From contig DBVV01000110.1 in NCBI GenBank assembly GCA_002308795.1, positions 19,584-34,390 on the forward strand: 14,807 nt of DNA. Direction: 5' to 3'. Source of the DNA: Mageeibacillus sp. UBA1255 (GTDB taxonomy: Bacteria > Bacillota > Clostridia > UBA1212 > UBA1255). Below, piece after piece: positions 1 to 8,485 of the stretch (position 1 is its first letter; each line of letters starts with the position of its first letter). The notes beneath the pieces were generated by a model. That model was given only the letters and a program-made list of their open reading frames with translations. It made no database searches and was not told the origin of the DNA. A program made the translations under genes and the position numbers.

Positions 1-92
1 CCAGCCGATATGATAAACGATAGAAACGCAAAGAAAGCGGCAGTTAGCCGCAGACGAAACCGTCCCGCATCCCTGCCGCCTTCTATCTTCAT
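1..92 (-). CDS. N-terminus of a membrane-anchored protein, possibly a penicillin-binding protein (partial)
   Basis: An ATG at 90-92 overlaps the amidase stop codon in an ATGA arrangement and opens a frame that runs off the window edge after 30 complete codons. The visible protein starts MKIEGGRDAG, continues with an arginine-rich stretch (RFRLRL), and then has a hydrophobic run (TAAFFAFLSFIISA) that looks like an uncleaved membrane anchor. GAGG lies at 103-106, 10 bases before the ATG. A short basic tail followed by one transmembrane helix is how class B penicillin-binding proteins (FtsI, PBP2 or SpoVD types) begin, and the upstream gene is a peptidoglycan amidase, so a cell-wall enzyme is a reasonable guess. 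No catalytic region is in view, so any single-pass or secreted protein would fit equally well. That a gene starts here is better supported than its identity. Confidence 0.55.
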   Translation of the reverse strand, partial: MKIEGGRDAGRFRLRLTAAFFAFLSFIISA

Positions 93-1078
93 CCCTTAAG
101 ATCCTCTACTGTAAACCTTACGATCGCACTTACGATCTTATCCTGATATTCAGGAGTGCTAAGTTTAACGTCTTCTTCGGCGTTGCTCATAAAGCCGCAT
201 TCAATTATGAACGTGGGATGATCGCGCCAGTTTATACCGGTATATGCGTCGCTTTTGTTGACGTAACGCTTCTTAGCTCCGGTAGATTCGGCGAGTTTGT
301 CCAAAAGTTTCTGACCGAGGCTGACCTCGTTTTTGGAACGCTCCGCATACTCCCGGGTATTGTCTCCGCTGCCTCTTACGTACAGTTCGATACCGGAAAC
401 AGAAGAATTATCAGAACCGTTGCAATGGATATTGAACGTGACATCGCAGTTGTTCTCGTTTGCCATTATTGCACGCTCACGGTTGGATATGCGCGAAGAG
501 TTAGTTGTCCGGCTCATAATAACCGTAGCTCCAAGCGCATCGAGTGCGTCTCTCAACTTAAGTGAGATCTCGAGATTGATCTCATATTCCGTTTTCTTAG
601 TGCTGACTCCCGAAGTTCCGGACGTAGCCTTAGCCTTCATTACCGTGTTGTTCATGCTGGCATTAGCTTCCGGTCCCCATGGCGCGGCAGGTTCTTTTTC
701 GGTGATCCCTGCGTCCTGGTGGCCGGCGTCAACGCAGATCGTGATGCCGAAAAGAGGCTTTGACGGATCTGCTGTGACAGGGGTTACGGCAGGCCTTGAC
801 GTTTCGTTCTGATCCGCCGTGACGTTAGGATCGGAGGTTACAGACGGTGCGTAAGTCTGCGTTTCGGAGTGATCGTCCGTTCCGCCGACGTTTACCGATA
901 TCGGCGTGATGACGACGTCGTCAATGTCATTTGACGGATCGGTGCCGGGTGTGTTATTTGCACACCCGCTGAGCACAGAAACGCACAATACCGCTGTCAG
1001 CAGCAGCGCCGACGTGACCACCGTCCATATAGTTCTGCCGTTAGTATCCGGCTTTTCCGGTCTTAAACGACTAATCAT
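89..1078 (-). CDS. Lipoprotein N-acetylmuramoyl-L-alanine amidase (Amidase_3)
   Basis: This zinc enzyme cleaves the amide bond between N-acetylmuramic acid and the stem peptide of peptidoglycan, outside the membrane. The 329-residue protein begins with a basic segment, a hydrophobic helix at about 18-35 and a lipobox LSGC with the lipidated cysteine at 39. A Ser/Thr/Asp-rich, low-complexity linker follows to about 108. The Amidase_3 domain runs from about 111 to 326. It contains VDAGH (zinc ligand H120), TEYEINL (probable ligand E164), NIHCN (H218) and IECGFMSN (catalytic E293). The loop between the first two ligands is long (about 43 residues) and contains KAKATSGTSGV, a feature I recall from amidases of Lachnospiraceae and related Clostridia. 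The ATG overlaps the rhamnosidase stop by 4 bases, with GAGG at 1086-1089 seven bases upstream. Its own stop overlaps the next gene. Whether it acts in division, spore formation or wall turnover cannot be told from the sequence. Confidence 0.93.
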   Translation of the reverse strand: MISRLRPEKPDTNGRTIWTVVTSALLLTAVLCVSVLSGCANNTPGTDPSNDIDDVVITPISVNVGGTDDHSETQTYAPSVTSDPNVTADQNETSRPAVTPVTADPSKPLFGITICVDAGHQDAGITEKEPAAPWGPEANASMNNTVMKAKATSGTSGVSTKKTEYEINLEISLKLRDALDALGATVIMSRTTNSSRISNRERAIMANENNCDVTFNIHCNGSDNSSVSGIELYVRGSGDNTREYAERSKNEVSLGQKLLDKLAESTGAKKRYVNKSDAYTGINWRDHPTFIIECGFMSNAEEDVKLSTPEYQDKIVSAIVRFTVEDLKG

Positions 1079-3615
1079 CTCATTACCTCAAACGTATATT
1101 TTCCCCATGCGAGATCTATCTTCAGTCTGCCGTTTTCCTTCTCAAAATCAGAAACGGGGCTAACTGTTCCGTTGACAACGATCGTTCCGGCATTTTCGTC
1201 AAATACGGGAAGATAGAGTGTAGCGTACGTCCCTTCCGGGATCGAAACGTTATAAGTGAACTGATCGCTCTCCATTGACCACGACGCAGCGATGTCACCT
1301 GATACGGATTTATAATGACCCTTGACCCAGGTTACATGTTCCTGACCCTCAGGCATCTCTTCGGCTGTTCTGGTGTCAGGCGTAGGTCTCAGGATGATGT
1401 GGCGGAATCCGGGATCAGATTCATCGTTATCGATACCGAGCATATATTTGTACATCCACTCCTGTACCGAGCCGTATGCGTAATGGTTGAACGAGTTCAT
1501 TCCGACGTCGCCGAAACCGGTGTCGAGCGTATACGAATTCCAGCGTTCCCAGATCGTCGTAGCGCCCTGATAAACGCTGTACAGCCACGAAGGATTGCCT
1601 TTCTGGAGCAGCAGCGAGTAAGCAAGATTATCCATGCCGAATTCACTGAGAGAAACGTTAAGGATCCCGGTGCCGACGAAACCGGTGCTGAGTTTATAAC
1701 CGTTGTCACGGATCTTTTGTGCAAGGATGCGCTTCGCCTCTGCTTCGTATGACTCGGGGAGAAGACCGAATCTCAGAGCGAGCAGATAAGCGGTCTGGGA
1801 TGTCTGGGTAAGCTTTCCTCGCTTCATATACGTTTTTTTGAAATAACGTCTGATCTTCTCGTAAAGCTTGCGGTAGGAAGCGGCTTTTCTCTCTTTTCCG
1901 AGAATATTTGACAGTTTTTCCATCAGGATCGCGTCGTATGCGTAGTAGCATACGCAGATATAGCGGTTATCGGTCTTTTCGTATGCGAGCCAGTCGCCGT
2001 ACGCAGGATGCGGACCGTTCATGCCGAATCCGGACAGATATTTCATATATTTCACGAGTGACGGATAAGTGTCTTTCACGATCTTCAGATCGCCGTACAT
2101 ACGGTACATGGTGTAGGCGGCAATGATCGGAGCGTCGCCCCAGGCGGCGTTGCCCTCTCCGACTACGCGGACTCTTGGTATGACGTCCGAGAATGCTCCT
2201 GCTTCGCTCTGGCTGTCTGCGGCGTCAACGAGCCATTTGCGGAAGAATCCGAGCACGTTCGCGTTATATGCAGCGGTCCCGCAGAATATCTGTGTGTCAC
2301 CCGTCCAGCCGAGTCTTTCATCTCTTTGAGGGCAATCGGTAGGTATACTTAAATAGTTTCCTCTCTGTCCCCAAAGGATGTTCGAAATGAGTTTATTAAT
2401 ATCTTTGGACGAAGTCTCGATCGATCCGGTCTCGGGCGTGTCGGAGCCGACGACGTCAGCTTTAAGTGATTTGATTTCGACGTCTTTATCCGCGGTCAGT
2501 TCGATATATCTGAATCCGTAGAACGTGAACATCGGATGGTATGATTCATCTCCGCCTCCGCCCAGGATGTACGTTCCTCTGGCTTTCGCAGAGCGGTAGT
2601 TCGCGGTATAAACCGAACCCTTGGGACCGTCATTGCCCCTGCTCTTCGATCCGGAATCATTCAGCATCTCGGCGTATCTGGTAGTGAGTCTCGTTCCCTT
2701 TTTACCGGAAACCGTGAAATTGACCCAGCCGACCATATTCTGACCCATATCGTAAATGAACGTTTCGCCTTTCTTAAGAGTGACCGCCTTTGGCTTTTTC
2801 ACGGTGCCGCTGACAATGATCTTTCCGAAATCGGTACCGTCCGTTTTATCCACTTCACTGTAGCGAGTCAGGGTGACGGGTTTCATCGAAATATTACGGA
2901 CACGGATGGAGGGACCGACGTTTTTCGTGATGATACCGCCGAATTCATCGAATTTCTGGGCTTTCATCCATCCCGTCGTTCTTTTCCCCGGTTCGGAGAG
3001 AGCATCGAATCCCGTCCGGGTGGCATCGAATACTTCGCCGTCCCAGATATCAGCCGCAAGAACGGGGCCGGTGATCTTAACGTCCCAATCCGTTCCTGTC
3101 GTGATCGTTTCCTTGCTGCCGTCCTCGTATACGACCTCGATCACAGCGTTGAAAGCTACTTTATGCGTCCCGTAGGTGTTGAACGATATCCTGCCCTGAT
3201 ACCAGCCGTTCGAGACCGGCACGGCGATGCAGTTCGTCCCTTCTTCCGAAAGGAACGGCGTCAGATTGTAAGTATAGTAAAGAGTGCGTTTGAAATAGTC
3301 TGTCCATCCGGGCTTGAGTTCATCGTATTTGAAGCTGCTGCCGGCTTTTTTACCTACACGCTTCCCGTTCATAAAGATCTCGTAAATACCGAGAGCGGTA
3401 GCATATATCATACATTTTACAGGTTTTTTCGAGGCAGAGCCGAATTTCTTTCTGAAAACGGGAAGTCCCGCTCCCTCGTCGATATCGCTGTACCTGTCCC
3501 ACGGTGTGTTTCTGGCCCATGCGTTTCCGATCTCGCCCTGCCCCGGTACGAGCAATGCGTCGTTAGCAGCAATCCACGTGCTGTTTAAAAACTTTCTGTC
3601 AGACTTTTGATTCAA
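1075..3615 (-). CDS. Alpha-L-rhamnosidase, glycoside hydrolase family 78
   Basis: The 846-residue protein should remove terminal alpha-L-rhamnose from oligosaccharides or plant glycosides with inversion of configuration. The N-terminal beta-sandwich region typical of bacterial rhamnosidases includes GIYEIFMNGKRVG (76-88) and PGWTDYFKRTLYY (102-114). A second beta domain follows, then an (alpha/alpha)6 catalytic barrel from about 395 to 735 and a C-terminal beta domain. The GH78 signature DCPQRDERLGWTGD is at 427-440 and carries acidic catalytic residues. IWERWNSY at 688-695 supplies the second candidate glutamate, E690. There is no signal peptide, so it probably works in the cytoplasm on imported saccharides. 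The start is TTG: there is no in-frame ATG before the conserved N-terminal region, and AGGAG lies at 3625-3629. It overlaps trmFO by 4 bases and the amidase by 4 bases, so it is probably translationally coupled to both. No transporter or rhamnose catabolic gene is adjacent, so the substrate is unknown. Confidence 0.93.
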   Translation of the reverse strand: MNQKSDRKFLNSTWIAANDALLVPGQGEIGNAWARNTPWDRYSDIDEGAGLPVFRKKFGSASKKPVKCMIYATALGIYEIFMNGKRVGKKAGSSFKYDELKPGWTDYFKRTLYYTYNLTPFLSEEGTNCIAVPVSNGWYQGRISFNTYGTHKVAFNAVIEVVYEDGSKETITTGTDWDVKITGPVLAADIWDGEVFDATRTGFDALSEPGKRTTGWMKAQKFDEFGGIITKNVGPSIRVRNISMKPVTLTRYSEVDKTDGTDFGKIIVSGTVKKPKAVTLKKGETFIYDMGQNMVGWVNFTVSGKKGTRLTTRYAEMLNDSGSKSRGNDGPKGSVYTANYRSAKARGTYILGGGGDESYHPMFTFYGFRYIELTADKDVEIKSLKADVVGSDTPETGSIETSSKDINKLISNILWGQRGNYLSIPTDCPQRDERLGWTGDTQIFCGTAAYNANVLGFFRKWLVDAADSQSEAGAFSDVIPRVRVVGEGNAAWGDAPIIAAYTMYRMYGDLKIVKDTYPSLVKYMKYLSGFGMNGPHPAYGDWLAYEKTDNRYICVCYYAYDAILMEKLSNILGKERKAASYRKLYEKIRRYFKKTYMKRGKLTQTSQTAYLLALRFGLLPESYEAEAKRILAQKIRDNGYKLSTGFVGTGILNVSLSEFGMDNLAYSLLLQKGNPSWLYSVYQGATTIWERWNSYTLDTGFGDVGMNSFNHYAYGSVQEWMYKYMLGIDNDESDPGFRHIILRPTPDTRTAEEMPEGQEHVTWVKGHYKSVSGDIAASWSMESDQFTYNVSIPEGTYATLYLPVFDENAGTIVVNGTVSPVSDFEKENGRLKIDLAWGKYTFEVMR

Positions 3616-4985
3616 AACAAGTCACTCCTATCTGTTTTTATTTGTTTAAGTATATCTAAAGCGCTCTTTGAAATCAATTGTTTTTTGAGTTTTTTATCTC
3701 TTATGAATTTATTATTATCTTTGATCACCGGATTCATAATGCCCATATTAGCTCCCATCGGCTGAAAATCCGATCCGCAGTATCCGGAAACATATGCGCA
3801 AAGCGCGCCCGTCTGAGTAGCGGGGCCCGGAATAAAAGGTGGCAGACCGCTCAAAACACAATATGTGTTGATCCCTGCCAGCAATCCCGATGAAGCCGAT
3901 TCGATATAGCCCTCGACTCCGGTGATCTGTCCGGCGAAAAAGACTTTTACTCCTGTCGCGGCAATATCGTCGCCCAGACTTTTTTCTCTTGCCATATACG
4001 TCTGATCGAGCACGAGCGGTGATTTTATGTACGTATTTTTATGCATTACACCGTACCTGGCGTATTCGGCGTTTTTAAGTCCGGGTATCATACCGAAAAC
4101 ACGTTTCTGCTCTCCGAATTTAAGACGCGTCTGGAATCCGACTATGTTGTATAAAGTGTCGTTTATATCGTCGCGCCTTAACTGGACAACGGCATAATAA
4201 CGTTCTCCAGTATCGGGGTTGGTGATTCCTACAGGCTTCATAGGACCGTATCGCAAAGTATCGATCCCCCGCCTGGCCATGACCTCGACGGGCATACAGC
4301 CTTCATATACGCAATCGTTATCAAAATCTTTAACAGGAGCGCATTCGGCGTTAACAAGTTCGCTGTAAAACGCGGCATATTCGCGCTCGTTCATCGGGCA
4401 GTTTATATAATCCGAATCACCTTTCCCGTATCTCGAAGCATAAAACGCTTTATCGAAATCGATACTTTCTTTAAACACTAAAGGGGCAGCGGCGTCAAAA
4501 AAGCTAAGAGACTCTTCTCCGAGTCTTGACCGGATATTTTGAGAAAGAGGTTCGTCGGTAAGCGGTCCGGTGGCGACAATAACAGCTTCCGCGTCAGGTC
4601 TGCGGACAATATCGCCGATATCCGTTACGATCTCACTCACGATCTCCACGTTATGATCATTCAGAAGTTCGTCTGTGACAAGTTTTGAAAACACTTCGCG
4701 GTCAACTGCCAGCGCTCCTCCCGCGGGAACGGTGCTCTTGTCGGCACACTTTAAAACAAGAGAACCGAGCGTCCTCATTTCTTCCTTAAGCAGCCCCGAT
4801 GCGGTATTTACGTCAGCGGATTTAAAAGAATTGCTGCACACCAGTTCGCATAATAAGGCGCTGTGGTGCGCGGGTGAATATTTTATCGGTTTCATATCTA
4901 TCAGTTTTACCGGAACACCTCTCCGGCTGAGCTGATACGCGGCCTCGCATCCTGCGAATCCGCCTCCGACGATATAAACAGCCAT
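3612..4985 (-). CDS. trmFO: Methylenetetrahydrofolate--tRNA-(uracil-5-)-methyltransferase TrmFO
   Basis: TrmFO makes 5-methyluridine at position 54 of the tRNA T-loop, using methylenetetrahydrofolate as carbon donor and FADH2 as reductant. The 457-residue length is a little above the usual 435-450. The N-terminus has the FAD-binding Rossmann motif VGGGFAGCEAA (6-16) and ends its second strand in LIDMKP. The family signatures SPAHHS (37-42) and ELVCSNSFKS (47-56) follow, with C50 matching the redox-active cysteine called C53 in Bacillus subtilis. YEGCMPVEVMARRG (227-240) supplies the second conserved cysteine, C230. The FAD-binding C-terminal motif is FFAGQITGVEGY (349-360). The ATG at 4983-4985 has AAAGGA at 4994-4999. 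It lies 86 bases after topA, an order conserved in Firmicutes. The last bases contain the ribosome binding site of the rhamnosidase. Confidence 0.97.
   Translation of the reverse strand: MAVYIVGGGFAGCEAAYQLSRRGVPVKLIDMKPIKYSPAHHSALLCELVCSNSFKSADVNTASGLLKEEMRTLGSLVLKCADKSTVPAGGALAVDREVFSKLVTDELLNDHNVEIVSEIVTDIGDIVRRPDAEAVIVATGPLTDEPLSQNIRSRLGEESLSFFDAAAPLVFKESIDFDKAFYASRYGKGDSDYINCPMNEREYAAFYSELVNAECAPVKDFDNDCVYEGCMPVEVMARRGIDTLRYGPMKPVGITNPDTGERYYAVVQLRRDDINDTLYNIVGFQTRLKFGEQKRVFGMIPGLKNAEYARYGVMHKNTYIKSPLVLDQTYMAREKSLGDDIAATGVKVFFAGQITGVEGYIESASSGLLAGINTYCVLSGLPPFIPGPATQTGALCAYVSGYCGSDFQPMGANMGIMNPVIKDNNKFIRDKKLKKQLISKSALDILKQIKTDRSDLF
3613..3629 (-). promoter_or_regulatory. Ribosome binding site and TTG start codon of the rhamnosidase
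   Basis: On the minus strand AGGAG (3625-3629) is followed by 9 bases and then TTG (3613-3615), which opens the rhamnosidase frame (NQKSDRKF follows). The A of the overlapping TGA stop of trmFO is part of the next codon, giving a TTGA overlap. The first in-frame ATG lies about 68 codons further in, inside the conserved N-terminal domain, so TTG is the best supported start. A TTG start usually lowers initiation, so this may keep the rhamnosidase below trmFO in expression. That last point is inference. Confidence 0.75.
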
Positions 4986-5071
4986 ATTTTATATCCTTTA
5001 AATACTCTTGCTCTTCGCTGCTTTATCGGATCGAACCGTTATTGCGGAAGGATCCTTTTCAACTCGGTTTT

Positions 5072-7222
5072 TTAATTCTCTTTCTTATCGTTACCGGATA
5101 CGGTTTCCTTACCCGTACTGGTCTTCTTTCTTCCGTACGATTTATAATCGCACTCTTTATTACTGCATGTTATAAACCGTTTTCCTGCCTTGCTGAAAAC
5201 GTACTCCAGATGCTTCCCGCATTTTGGACATTTTTCTCCGGTAGGCACGTTCCATGAGATAAATTTACACTCAGGATAACCGCTGCATCCGATATACTTT
5301 TTACCTGCCTTGCTCTTATGATATACAAGAGGCTTTCCGCAATCGGGGCAGTTTACTCCGACGTTTTCTGTTATATTTTTAGTATTTTTACATTCCGGAT
5401 AACCGGGGCAAGCGAGGAACCTTCCGAATCTGCCCTGTTTATATACCATCATTCTTCCGCATTTTTCGCACGGAACGTCGCTGACCTCATCCGGTACCTT
5501 CATTCGCTCGGTCTCCTCGACAGCGCTTTTCAGTTCCTGTGAAAAACCGTCGTAGAAGTCGCTTATTACTCCCGTCCACTGCTTTTCACCCTGTGCGATC
5601 TTATCAAGCTGTTCTTCGATACCGGCCGTGAAAGAGACGTCAACGATATTCGGAAATGCGGCATTCAGATACTTGTTAACGGTTTTCCCCAGTTCCGTCG
5701 GAACGAGCAGTTTCTTTTCTCTTGTTACGTAATCGCGTGTGAAAACGACAGATATTATCTGGGCGTAGGTACTGGGACGTCCTACACCGAATTCCGTAAG
5801 CGTCTTGATAAGCGAAGCTTCAGTGTATCTGCTGGGCGGCTGAGTAAAACGCTGTTCTGAAGCGACGCCTTCGAGGTCAAGTTTTTCGCCCTCGGTCAAT
5901 GCAGGCAGCTTTCCTTCTTCTTCGTTTTCCGTGTCCTGTTTTTCCTCGTAGACCTTAGTATATCCCGGGAAGACAGGTACGGAACCGCTCGCCTTGAACA
6001 GGCTGTTCCCGGCAGTTATATCCGCGTTGCAGACCTCGTAAACGGCATCTGCCATCTGGCTCGCTATGAAACGGTCGTAAATAAGTTTATAAAGACGGTA
6101 CTGATCGTTCGTTAGTTTAGACCTGATCTTTTCAGGAGTGTAGTCTATATGAGTGGGTCTTATGGCTTCGTGAGCATCCTGCGCTGCGTTCTTGTTCTTA
6201 AAAACGCGCTTGAATCCCGGCAGGAAACTTTCGCCGTACGTTTCCCTGATATAGCCCGCCGCTGCTCCGGCAGCCTCGTCGGATATACGCGTCGAGTCCG
6301 TCCTTATATACGTAACAAGTCCGGTTCCGCCTGAAGAATCGACCGCAACGCCTTCATAAAGAGACTGGACGACAGACATCGTCTTCGCAGAAGGAAAGTT
6401 CAGTCTTCTCGATGCTTCCTGCTGAAGGGTGCTCGTTATAAACGGCGGCGCGGGAGACTTTTTCTTTTTAGTCGTTTTAACAGTCTTAACTTCAAATTCT
6501 CCGTCCTTAATATCTTCAAGGACCTTATCGGCGGCATCCTTATTGGTCAGATTTTTCTTTTTACCGTCGGCTGTTCCGAAATACTTTGCCTTGAATTTAT
6601 CAGAAGCTTTCTTATGCTCCGATCGTTTGGAGAGCTCTGCCTCAACGGTCCAGTATTCTTTAGGCTTGAATGCCTCTATTTCCGCCTCGCGATCGCAGAT
6701 AAGTCTTAAAACGACAGACTGCACTCTGCCTGCGCTGAGTCCCTTCTTTACCTTTCTCCACAGGACGGGACTGATCTGGTACCCGACCAGGCGGTCAAGC
6801 ACTCTTCTCGCCTGATATGCGTCGACAAGGTTCAGATCGACGGTCCTCGGTTCTTTTACTGATTCCTGTACTACGTTTTTGGTGATCTCGTGGAACGTTA
6901 CGCGGCATACGGAGTCATTAGCGATGCCGAGGATATACTCCAGATGCCACGCAATAGCTTCTCCTTCGCGGTCAGGGTCAGTCGCGATGAGCACTTTCTT
7001 TGCTTTCGCGGCATCATCTTTAAGTGCCTTGATAATATCATTCTTCCCGCGGATATTAACGTACTGCGGGGCAAATCCGTTTTCTATATCTATCGCCAGT
7101 TTCGTTGCGGGAAGATCACGAAGATGTCCCACGCAAGCGTCTACTTTATATTTACTCCCGAGAAAGCGGCCTATGTTTTTAGCTTTCGAAGGAGATTCAA
7201 CAATCACAAGATAATCAGCCAT
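5072..7222 (-). CDS. topA: DNA topoisomerase I (type IA)
   Basis: This enzyme relaxes negatively supercoiled DNA by cutting and resealing one strand through a 5'-phosphotyrosine link. The 716-residue protein starts with a Toprim domain: VIVESPSKAKNIG with E9, and DPDREGE (82-88) with the Mg-binding acidic residues. DAYQARRVLDRLVGY (134-148) and LSAGRVQSV (162-170) are core type IA motifs. The active-site tyrosine is Y305 in TYIRTDSTRIS. A GVGRPSTYA motif (479-487) closes the core. The C-terminal region has three four-cysteine zinc ribbons: C585/C588/C605/C611, C625/C628/C646/C652 and C665/C668/C686/C691. A lysine-rich tail follows. All key residues are present. The ATG at 7220-7222 has GGAG at 7232-7235 and a strong promoter candidate 34 bases upstream. 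dprA precedes and trmFO follows, as in many Firmicutes. Confidence 0.98.
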   Translation of the reverse strand: MADYLVIVESPSKAKNIGRFLGSKYKVDACVGHLRDLPATKLAIDIENGFAPQYVNIRGKNDIIKALKDDAAKAKKVLIATDPDREGEAIAWHLEYILGIANDSVCRVTFHEITKNVVQESVKEPRTVDLNLVDAYQARRVLDRLVGYQISPVLWRKVKKGLSAGRVQSVVLRLICDREAEIEAFKPKEYWTVEAELSKRSEHKKASDKFKAKYFGTADGKKKNLTNKDAADKVLEDIKDGEFEVKTVKTTKKKKSPAPPFITSTLQQEASRRLNFPSAKTMSVVQSLYEGVAVDSSGGTGLVTYIRTDSTRISDEAAGAAAGYIRETYGESFLPGFKRVFKNKNAAQDAHEAIRPTHIDYTPEKIRSKLTNDQYRLYKLIYDRFIASQMADAVYEVCNADITAGNSLFKASGSVPVFPGYTKVYEEKQDTENEEEGKLPALTEGEKLDLEGVASEQRFTQPPSRYTEASLIKTLTEFGVGRPSTYAQIISVVFTRDYVTREKKLLVPTELGKTVNKYLNAAFPNIVDVSFTAGIEEQLDKIAQGEKQWTGVISDFYDGFSQELKSAVEETERMKVPDEVSDVPCEKCGRMMVYKQGRFGRFLACPGYPECKNTKNITENVGVNCPDCGKPLVYHKSKAGKKYIGCSGYPECKFISWNVPTGEKCPKCGKHLEYVFSKAGKRFITCSNKECDYKSYGRKKTSTGKETVSGNDKKEN

Positions 7223-7255
7223 CTATCACAACTCCAGTATTTAATTGACGGAATA

Positions 7256-7284
7256 ATAATACTCTTTGAAATCCGAGGTGTAAA
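7256..7284 (-). promoter_or_regulatory. Sigma-A-type promoter for topA
   Basis: Within the 129-base gap between dprA and topA, the minus strand has TTTACA (7279-7284), a 17-base spacer and TATTAT (7256-7261). These match the -35 and -10 consensus (TTGACA, TATAAT) at four and five of six positions with ideal spacing. Transcription would start near 7249, giving a leader of about 27 bases that holds the GGAG ribosome binding site. topA and the genes after it could therefore be expressed independently of dprA. This is a motif call only. Confidence 0.6.
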
Positions 7285-7351
7285 GTGCAATTTGGAAACA
7301 ATTTTAAAAACCGCCCGGATCAACAGGGGCATGAGTATGTAAAAAGCACGT

Positions 7352-8485
7352 TTATATGCCTGTTTCAGCGGTATATTTGCCCATTGAAACGTTCTTGATC
7401 AGTCCCCTGATCTCGAGAAGAGTAAGAGCGCTGCACACTTCCCCGGCGTCGAGCTGGGTCCTTTCAGATATCTCGTCAGGATCGGATGCACCCTGAATGA
7501 CGGCGTTCATTACGGCACTGAGAGGAAACGGAAGGCCCTGAGATAAGCCGTTGACGACTCGTCTGGGTTTTCTTAAATCGGGGCTGATACCGAACTCGTC
7601 TAAGATCACACCCACGTCAGAAGCACAGACAGCCCCCTGACGGATAAGTTCATTGACGCCATAGGACATAGGATTCCTGACGTCCCCCGGAAGAGCAAAC
7701 ACGATCCTGTCTGCCTCGAGCGCTCTGTCCGCCGTGATCAGCGCTCCGCTTTTCTTCGCCGCCTCGACAACGATGACACCGTCGCTCAGACCGGCTATGA
7801 TCCTGTTCCGTGCAGGAAAAAGTTGTTTTACCGGAGCTGTTCCCGGAGGCGATTCGGAAATAACGGCACCGCCTGTCTTTATTATTTCGTTATACAACTG
7901 CCGGTGTTCCGGAGGATAAACAACATCAGCGCCTCCTGCCAGGACCGCGACCGTGCGCCCGCCCGCTTTTAGCGCTCCTCTGTGCGCAGCCCCGTCGCAT
8001 CCCCGCGCCATTCCGGAAACGATAGTCACACCGTAACGCGAAAGCATGTTCGCATACGAAAAAGAATTTGCCCCGCCGGATAATGAACAATGCCTGGAGC
8101 CGACTACCGCTAAAACCGTTCCGCCGCCGTTTACGTCATTTTCATCAAATGACCCGTAATAATACAGAACGATCGGACGGGCGCACGGAAGATTTTTTAG
8201 CCTGTAAGGATAGTCGTTATCCCTAAGCGATATGATTCTCATACCGCTGCTTTCGGCAGAATGATAAATATCAGCGGCCTGCTTTAAGAGCTGATCGTCG
8301 TTGAATGCTTTTAACGCACTTTCATGACGCCGAAGCGATTCAGGACGTATCGACGACAGGCGGGCGTTATAAATGCCTTCTGCCGAACCGAATTCTTCAA
8401 GAAGCAGGTCATATATCAGAGAATTTGGCCTTCCTAAAAGGCTCAGCCAGATCATAACAGATCTTTCATTGATCTCACGCAGCAT
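7352..8485 (-). CDS. dprA: DNA processing protein DprA (Smf)
   Basis: DprA binds single-stranded DNA taken up during natural transformation and loads RecA on it. It is also widely kept in species not known to be transformable. The 377-residue protein has a helical N-terminal region with a helix-hairpin-helix-like part (about 1-75). The Rossmann-like DprA core follows, with VGSR (128-131), SGMARGCDGAAH (157-168), GGADVVYPPEH (184-194), FPARNRIIAGLS (223-234) and KSGALITA (245-252). A C-terminal winged-helix segment runs from about 318 to 372 (ISERTQLDAGEV, LLEIRGLI). The ATG at 8483-8485 lies inside the end of comM, an 11-base overlap. A strong AAGGAGG (8497-8503) sits within the last codons of comM. 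The overlap suggests coupled production of two proteins that both handle transforming DNA. Confidence 0.96.
   Translation of the reverse strand: MLREINERSVMIWLSLLGRPNSLIYDLLLEEFGSAEGIYNARLSSIRPESLRRHESALKAFNDDQLLKQAADIYHSAESSGMRIISLRDNDYPYRLKNLPCARPIVLYYYGSFDENDVNGGGTVLAVVGSRHCSLSGGANSFSYANMLSRYGVTIVSGMARGCDGAAHRGALKAGGRTVAVLAGGADVVYPPEHRQLYNEIIKTGGAVISESPPGTAPVKQLFPARNRIIAGLSDGVIVVEAAKKSGALITADRALEADRIVFALPGDVRNPMSYGVNELIRQGAVCASDVGVILDEFGISPDLRKPRRVVNGLSQGLPFPLSAVMNAVIQGASDPDEISERTQLDAGEVCSALTLLEIRGLIKNVSMGKYTAETGI

Noticed and set aside
218..565. Long open frames on the plus strand opposite the amidase, and similar ones opposite the rhamnosidase, topA, comM and glgP
   Set aside because: They lie antisense to genes with clear conserved motifs, have no recognisable family features, and are expected shadows of coding sequence with this base composition.
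585..760. Unusually long loop between the first two zinc ligands of the amidase as a possible insertion or new domain
   Set aside because: The KAKATSGTSGV-containing loop matches what I recall from Clostridia amidases of this subfamily, so it is a normal variant.
5048..5057. Perfect 10-base palindrome AAGGATCCTT between topA and trmFO
   Set aside because: It is short, has no loop or T-run, and is not repeated elsewhere that I can see. The 86-base gap otherwise shows only the trmFO ribosome binding site.
7299..7333. GC-containing stretch followed by TTTTT downstream of dprA as a terminator
   Set aside because: Only a 4-bp stem with a 10-base loop can be drawn before the T-run, which is too weak to call an intrinsic terminator.
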